A stretch of DNA of 56,279 nucleotides from Campylobacterales bacterium (lineage in GTDB: Bacteria > Campylobacterota > Campylobacteria > Campylobacterales > Sulfurimonadaceae), in the NCBI GenBank assembly GCA_026390075.1, contig JAPLGP010000028.1:1-56279 (forward strand), given 5' to 3'. The translations under genes were made by a program, and so were the position numbers. Below are positions 52,774-56,279 of the stretch, in pieces; positions within the stretch are counted from its first letter, which is position 1; each line of letters starts with the position of its first letter. The notes beneath the pieces are model-generated. The model searched no databases, was not told where the DNA came from, and was given only the letters and a program-made list of their open reading frames with translations.

Positions 52774-53567
52774 CTATCTTGTCCTAAAATAATTTTCATT
52801 GCTTTTTTTGTTGTTACATAAGTCTTTACTTCACCGAGGTTGATATTGAGATGTGTTAAACTTTTTGCAATATTTGGAGTGATTCCTGTGATGTAAGGCG
52901 TCACACCCATGAAGTGAATTGTGTTATTGAGTTTAATAATTTGATTTGCAACTTCAGAGTTCATATCATAAATAGCACTAATGTCAACTATGGCATGTGC
53001 ATACTCTTTCTTTTCTAGATGTGTGAGAACCTTATCTATGATTTGAAGTATTCTGAATGAATCAAGTGTTCCAACAATGGAAACCATCAATACTCCATCC
53101 CAAATTTCACTAATCGGAGCTTCTCTCTCTGCGAGTTCTTGTGTTGAAGAGAGCGTGACAGATTTATGCTGTTGGAGTAACTCTACAACCAAAGTCGATG
53201 TTAAAGACTCAAAAAAAGCTGTTATTGGCTTTACATTTTCATAAGTGAACATCCCTTTTTGTTCGATAACTTTAAGAAGTGGAAACTTTAAAAAACATGT
53301 ATAGACTGAATTATGAAAGTGAAAAAAATAATCCTCGCCAATGATATCTACAACCTTTTTCAAAAAGTGTTTCAATGCACCTGCTTCATCACTTAATGGG
53401 TCTAAGTTTGACTCTATGCACTCTTCAAAAAAGCCTAGAAAATCATCATAACGACGATACTCATCATCTTTAAACTCATCCTCAAAATACTCCAACCAAT
53501 GCTGTGTCAGCTCTTGTGAACTGTTTTGTACTATGTCTAATAGTGCCGTTTTAAACTTTTCATTCAT
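52770..53567 (-). CDS. RsbR-like STAS domain protein
   Basis: The 265-residue protein has an N-terminal RsbR-type helical domain (about 1-135) and a C-terminal STAS domain (about 150-262). The region EIWDGVLMVSIVGTLDS and MNSEVANQIIKL align with RsbR; the Ser in MNSEVAN sits where RsbRA has phospho-Thr171, and a second Ser/Thr (KSLTHL) near the Thr205 position. It would be phosphorylated by the RsbT-like partner encoded next. It overlaps both neighbours by 4 bp. Confidence 0.88.
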   Translation of the reverse strand: MNEKFKTALLDIVQNSSQELTQHWLEYFEDEFKDDEYRRYDDFLGFFEECIESNLDPLSDEAGALKHFLKKVVDIIGEDYFFHFHNSVYTCFLKFPLLKVIEQKGMFTYENVKPITAFFESLTSTLVVELLQQHKSVTLSSTQELAEREAPISEIWDGVLMVSIVGTLDSFRILQIIDKVLTHLEKKEYAHAIVDISAIYDMNSEVANQIIKLNNTIHFMGVTPYITGITPNIAKSLTHLNINLGEVKTYVTTKKAMKIILGQDS

Positions 53568-54547
53568 GATAACTCCTTTTGTGTTGTGATTACTACGATT
53601 GTTTTGTCATCATAAGTAACAGATGCAAAATGCATAGCACTTAAAGCTATGAGTGCACTGCTACTTTTCTTTGGCATGTGTAAAAGTAATTTATTAAATT
53701 TTCCTACATCAATGCCATCGGTTGCTGTAATAAATTTTTGGTTGTGTGATAACTCAAAGAAAAATTTATCGCTCGAGGAGTAATGTTCACCAAGTATTCC
53801 GTCTTTTTGCGAGGCATAGTTATAGTGATTGCCATTTTGTATCCAAAAAGAGATATTACCTATGCCACAAACTTGAACACTACTTTTAGAAATTTCAAAA
53901 ATACTAAGAGCTAGACCTCTCATCTCTTTCTCTTTGAGCTTTTTGTCAAGATTTAAAAAGAATTCATCCACAAGCAAACATGAAAAAGGGTGATTGTAAA
54001 AAAGTGATTTAGCGAGTTCTGCACTTTTGTTTGCTTTTTTGCCATGACCGCTTCCATCACAGAGGAGTAAAAATTTCCCTTTTTTTACAAACATATCCCC
54101 AGAAATTTCTTCTGTGGCATGTGGAATTTGTAAGGAGATAATATCTGGATTGAGATTTATTGGTTTGAGTAAAACAACTGTGCCATGAATTTCTCTATGT
54201 GCTAGGGAACATATCTCTATTTCGTAATTTGCATTGTTATTCATTTGATATAAGCCAAGACCTAAAGAGTTGTCCATACCTGTCGTTCCATTTTGCATAG
54301 ACCAGTTTATATTTTCTATGCCATTTCCATAATCTAAGGCACAAAGCAGTATTTCATCTTTGTAGTCAAGCACCCAGATTTCACCTTTGTCTGCGTGTTT
54401 TATGAGATTAGTAGAGAGTTCCATCAGTGAAAAGATGAGAAAATTTTTATCTAATTTTACTCTGTCTTTGAGTATGTTGCTTAAGGTTGTTTTAGCATAA
54501 ATGATATCTGAGTTATTCTGTATTTTAAATTTTTCAATGAGTGTCAT
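53564..54547 (-). CDS. RsbT-like kinase fused to an RsbX/SpoIIE-type phosphatase
   Basis: Residues about 1-130 form a GHKL ATPase/kinase with the N-box ELSTNLIKHA and the G-box GTTGMDNSLGLGL, close to RsbT. Residues about 165-325 form a PP2C-like phosphatase with DGSGHG and ATDGI metal-binding motifs, close to RsbX. In Bacillus these are separate proteins with opposing actions on RsbR/RsbS; here one chain carries both. It overlaps both neighbours by 4 bp. Confidence 0.88.
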   Translation of the reverse strand: MTLIEKFKIQNNSDIIYAKTTLSNILKDRVKLDKNFLIFSLMELSTNLIKHADKGEIWVLDYKDEILLCALDYGNGIENINWSMQNGTTGMDNSLGLGLYQMNNNANYEIEICSLAHREIHGTVVLLKPINLNPDIISLQIPHATEEISGDMFVKKGKFLLLCDGSGHGKKANKSAELAKSLFYNHPFSCLLVDEFFLNLDKKLKEKEMRGLALSIFEISKSSVQVCGIGNISFWIQNGNHYNYASQKDGILGEHYSSSDKFFFELSHNQKFITATDGIDVGKFNKLLLHMPKKSSSALIALSAMHFASVTYDDKTIVVITTQKELS

Positions 54548-55611
54548 AGTAAATACCCAACATCTTGTTCTATATTTCTTGATGCGATAGCATTTTTGAT
54601 AATAAAATGAAAATCAAACTCGACGCTCATTGTTTTTAAAATATCTTCTTTTACTTTTTCTAATTTATAACTTAAAAATTCGCTTCTTTGCCCAATGTAA
54701 AGCAGTGCAAATTTGTCGCCACTTAAACGAAATAAAAACAAATCTTTCTCCACAGGTTCTTTTATAGAGGTTATTGCACTTAAATTTTGAATAAGTATGG
54801 ATGCAACATCTTTGAGAAGAATATCGCCTTTTGCAAGTCCATATACTCTATTGTAAGTTTTAAAATTTTTAATGTTGCACCCGATTAATGAAATTTTATA
54901 TCCATAATCATGGCTTTTTCTCAAAAGTCCTAAAATCGCATCTCTATTTAAAAGTTTTGTTAAAGAGTCTGTAAAAAAGAAGCTATTTCTTTGGGTTTCT
55001 AGTTCTTTAAATTGAAGTTTTTTAGATGCATCCTCTTCAATTATCCCTATTTTGTGTATCAACTCTATAAAAGTAGTATAAAGATGTGGGTCAAATTTAT
55101 TTTGTTTTTGCATGTCATGCATCATGTTGATTGACTTTGTAAAGTTAATAGATCCTCGATAAATACGACCAGTTGTGAGTGCATCAAAAACATCTACGAT
55201 AGATAAAATTCTGGCATATAAAGGAATTTCTTCGCCTTTGAGACCATCAGGATAGCCACTTCCGTCATAGTTTTCATGGTGATGTCTTACTGCGGTGTAT
55301 AAATAAGAGTAATTTTCAATTTTTTGGACAATCTGACCGCTGATTTGACTATGAAGTTTAATGAGAACAAATTCTTGATTTTCCAACTGCCCAGGTTTTA
55401 ACAATACGCTATCAGGAATACCAATTTTACCTATATCATGGAGTAATCCAGCAATATAGACATCTTCACACTCTTCTTCAGACAAACCAGACGCACATGC
55501 CAACTCTTTCGCATAATAGGCAACATGCTCAGAATGTCCTTGTGTATAGGCATCTCTCATTTCAGTTGAGTAAATGAGAGGCATAATTTCACTTATATTT
55601 TTTATTGGCAT
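54544..55611 (-). CDS. HD-GYP phosphodiesterase with degenerate GGDEF domain
   Basis: The 355-residue protein has an N-terminal HD-GYP domain (about 15-170) with HSEHVAYYA, LLHDIGKIGIPD and HHENYDGSGYP, giving the HD and GYP signatures of c-di-GMP hydrolases. A GGDEF domain follows (about 215-340) with FRLSGDKFALLYI, a degenerate site that probably binds but does not make c-di-GMP. It is the first gene of the four-gene partner-switch operon. Confidence 0.92.
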   Translation of the reverse strand: MPIKNISEIMPLIYSTEMRDAYTQGHSEHVAYYAKELACASGLSEEECEDVYIAGLLHDIGKIGIPDSVLLKPGQLENQEFVLIKLHSQISGQIVQKIENYSYLYTAVRHHHENYDGSGYPDGLKGEEIPLYARILSIVDVFDALTTGRIYRGSINFTKSINMMHDMQKQNKFDPHLYTTFIELIHKIGIIEEDASKKLQFKELETQRNSFFFTDSLTKLLNRDAILGLLRKSHDYGYKISLIGCNIKNFKTYNRVYGLAKGDILLKDVASILIQNLSAITSIKEPVEKDLFLFRLSGDKFALLYIGQRSEFLSYKLEKVKEDILKTMSVEFDFHFIIKNAIASRNIEQDVGYLL

Positions 55612-55715
55612 TGTTCTCTTTTGTTGGAATTATTTTTCAACGACTGTTTACAATGTTACTCCTAAGTATATTAAATAAACTTTAGGTTTGAAAAATAAAT
55701 AAAAAAGCAGAAAAC

Positions 55716-56279
55716 TTAGCGAATTTCTATACGATTTCTACCATTTTTCTTTGCCAAATATAATTTCTGATCTACTATATTTATGTAGTCATCCAAGAAA
55801 GTTGGTTGATAATAATCATTCGTGTTTATCTCCATCATACCCATACTTACAGTGGTATTTATTATAAAATCTTTATACGCCAATACTTTATTGGCAAAGC
55901 TGATACGGATTTTTTCTAAAACACTAAAAGCTTTTTCTTTGTTAATTGCAGGAAGCATAATGATAAACTCTTCCCCGCCATAACGGATGATAATGTCTGA
56001 GTTTCTTAAGTGCTCTTTTATAGTGTCAACAAAGAGTTTGAGCATATAATCTCCAGCGATATGTCCATAAGTATCATTGATATTTTTAAAAAAATCCAAA
56101 TCGCACATCGCTAAAACAAAAGGGTTATTTGTTGCTTGTGCTAACTCATACTGGCTCTCAAAGATAGATTTTAAGCTGTGACGATTTAAAGCCCCAGTTA
56201 GTGCGTCTTTTGTGACTCTTTTGTTGATAAGTATGTTGTCTATGAGTGCCAATTCTGTGCCAATACTTAACGAAATTAG
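55716..56279 (-). CDS. Diguanylate cyclase, C-terminal part (runs off the window)
   Basis: The frame is open without a start to the window edge at 56279. The visible part (about 188 residues) is a complete GGDEF domain, with DLDFFKNINDTYGH, GGEEF in IRYGGEEFIIML and an RxxD site (RNSD), so it should be active. An in-frame TTG at 56252 is unlikely to be the true start because coding continues upstream. About 100 bp separates it from the partner-switch operon. Confidence 0.93.
   Translation of the reverse strand, partial: LISLSIGTELALIDNILINKRVTKDALTGALNRHSLKSIFESQYELAQATNNPFVLAMCDLDFFKNINDTYGHIAGDYMLKLFVDTIKEHLRNSDIIIRYGGEEFIIMLPAINKEKAFSVLEKIRISFANKVLAYKDFIINTTVSMGMMEINTNDYYQPTFLDDYINIVDQKLYLAKKNGRNRIEIR

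Larger units (their letters stand above)
10006..55501. repeat. Dispersed GGCATGTGG(AAA) motif, 30 exact copies: putative DNA uptake sequence
   Basis: Exact GGCATGTGG starts on the plus strand at 10006, 13231, 15208, 17310, 19506, 21726, 22082, 22372, 24290, 26989, 30863, 35911, 36653, 37437, 41072, 41594, 48094, 48510 and 54116. The complement CCACATGCC starts at 13122, 22323, 27124, 33191, 36642, 37414, 44389, 45725, 48406, 48458 and 49073. Fifteen extend to GGCATGTGGAAA. Variants with C or T at the ninth base are at 10387, 20587, 26729, 26808 (complement), 33817, 45751, 50328, 52992, 53673 and 55493 (complement). Copies occur in all three reading frames and in intergenic DNA. Counts are by eye and may miss a few. 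Confidence 0.85.

Overview
The window looks like a chromosomal segment of a free-living, chemolithotrophic Campylobacterota (epsilonproteobacterium) of the Sulfurimonas/Sulfuricurvum type. This is inferred from low G+C, a Sec-exported clade II nitrous oxide reductase with a C-terminal cytochrome c domain, several [NiFe] hydrogenase genes, dense c-di-GMP signalling, and a cvpA-fur-lysS-glyA-DUF1882-SPOR-aroE block that, as I recall it, matches the Campylobacter jejuni order. No rRNA, tRNA, CRISPR array or prophage was seen.

Layout. 1-5.2 kb: start of a nosB-like gene, nosZ, and a three-gene operon (secreted protein, Crp/Fnr regulator, membrane sensor head). Three FNR-type boxes each lie about 41.5 bp upstream of the predicted start sites. 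5.3-9.3 kb: ftsZ, ftsA and a PpiD/SurA-like chaperone. 9.4-16.5 kb: bioA, a two-component pair, dnaJ, mltA, recR, pldA. 16.5-26.7 kb: a large hydrogenase operon. It holds a flavoprotein/[2Fe-2S]/small-subunit fusion, a matching large subunit, and a six-subunit Ech-type membrane hydrogenase in echABCDEF order, interrupted between echA and echB by a rhuM-family gene. 26.7-35.1 kb (minus): diguanylate cyclase, cvpA, fur, lysS, glyA, DUF1882, SPOR, trpE, aroE. 35.3-41.6 kb: class II DAHP synthase, a secreted repeat protein, an ABC-F ATPase, a DUF1003 protein, a MITE-like palindrome and an acyltransferase. 41.7-45.7 kb: a frameshifted PAS-GGDEF-EAL gene, a cytosolic zinc-binding chemoreceptor and a diguanylate cyclase. 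45.8-49.4 kb: an orphan HicA-like gene, YceI-like, methyltransferase, hisG, coaX and small genes. 49.5-51.9 kb: a peptidase-rimK-rimB cluster. 52.0-56.3 kb: an RsbR/RsbT-type partner switch fused by 4-bp overlaps to c-di-GMP enzymes, plus one more cyclase cut by the window edge.

The most striking signal is not a gene. The 9-mer GGCATGTGG (extended GGCATGTGGAAA) occurs 30 times exactly by hand count, on both strands, in all reading frames and in intergenic DNA, with about ten further one-base variants. Three times it forms inverted-repeat pairs at gene ends. This is the behaviour of the DNA uptake sequences of Neisseria and Pasteurellaceae, and I know of none described for Campylobacterota. 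It is absent from the first 10 kb.

How the genes may work together (inference): the hydrogenase operon would feed low-potential electrons to carbon fixation, nosZ would serve as a terminal reductase under an FNR-like N-oxide regulator, and the partner switch would set c-di-GMP in response to stress.
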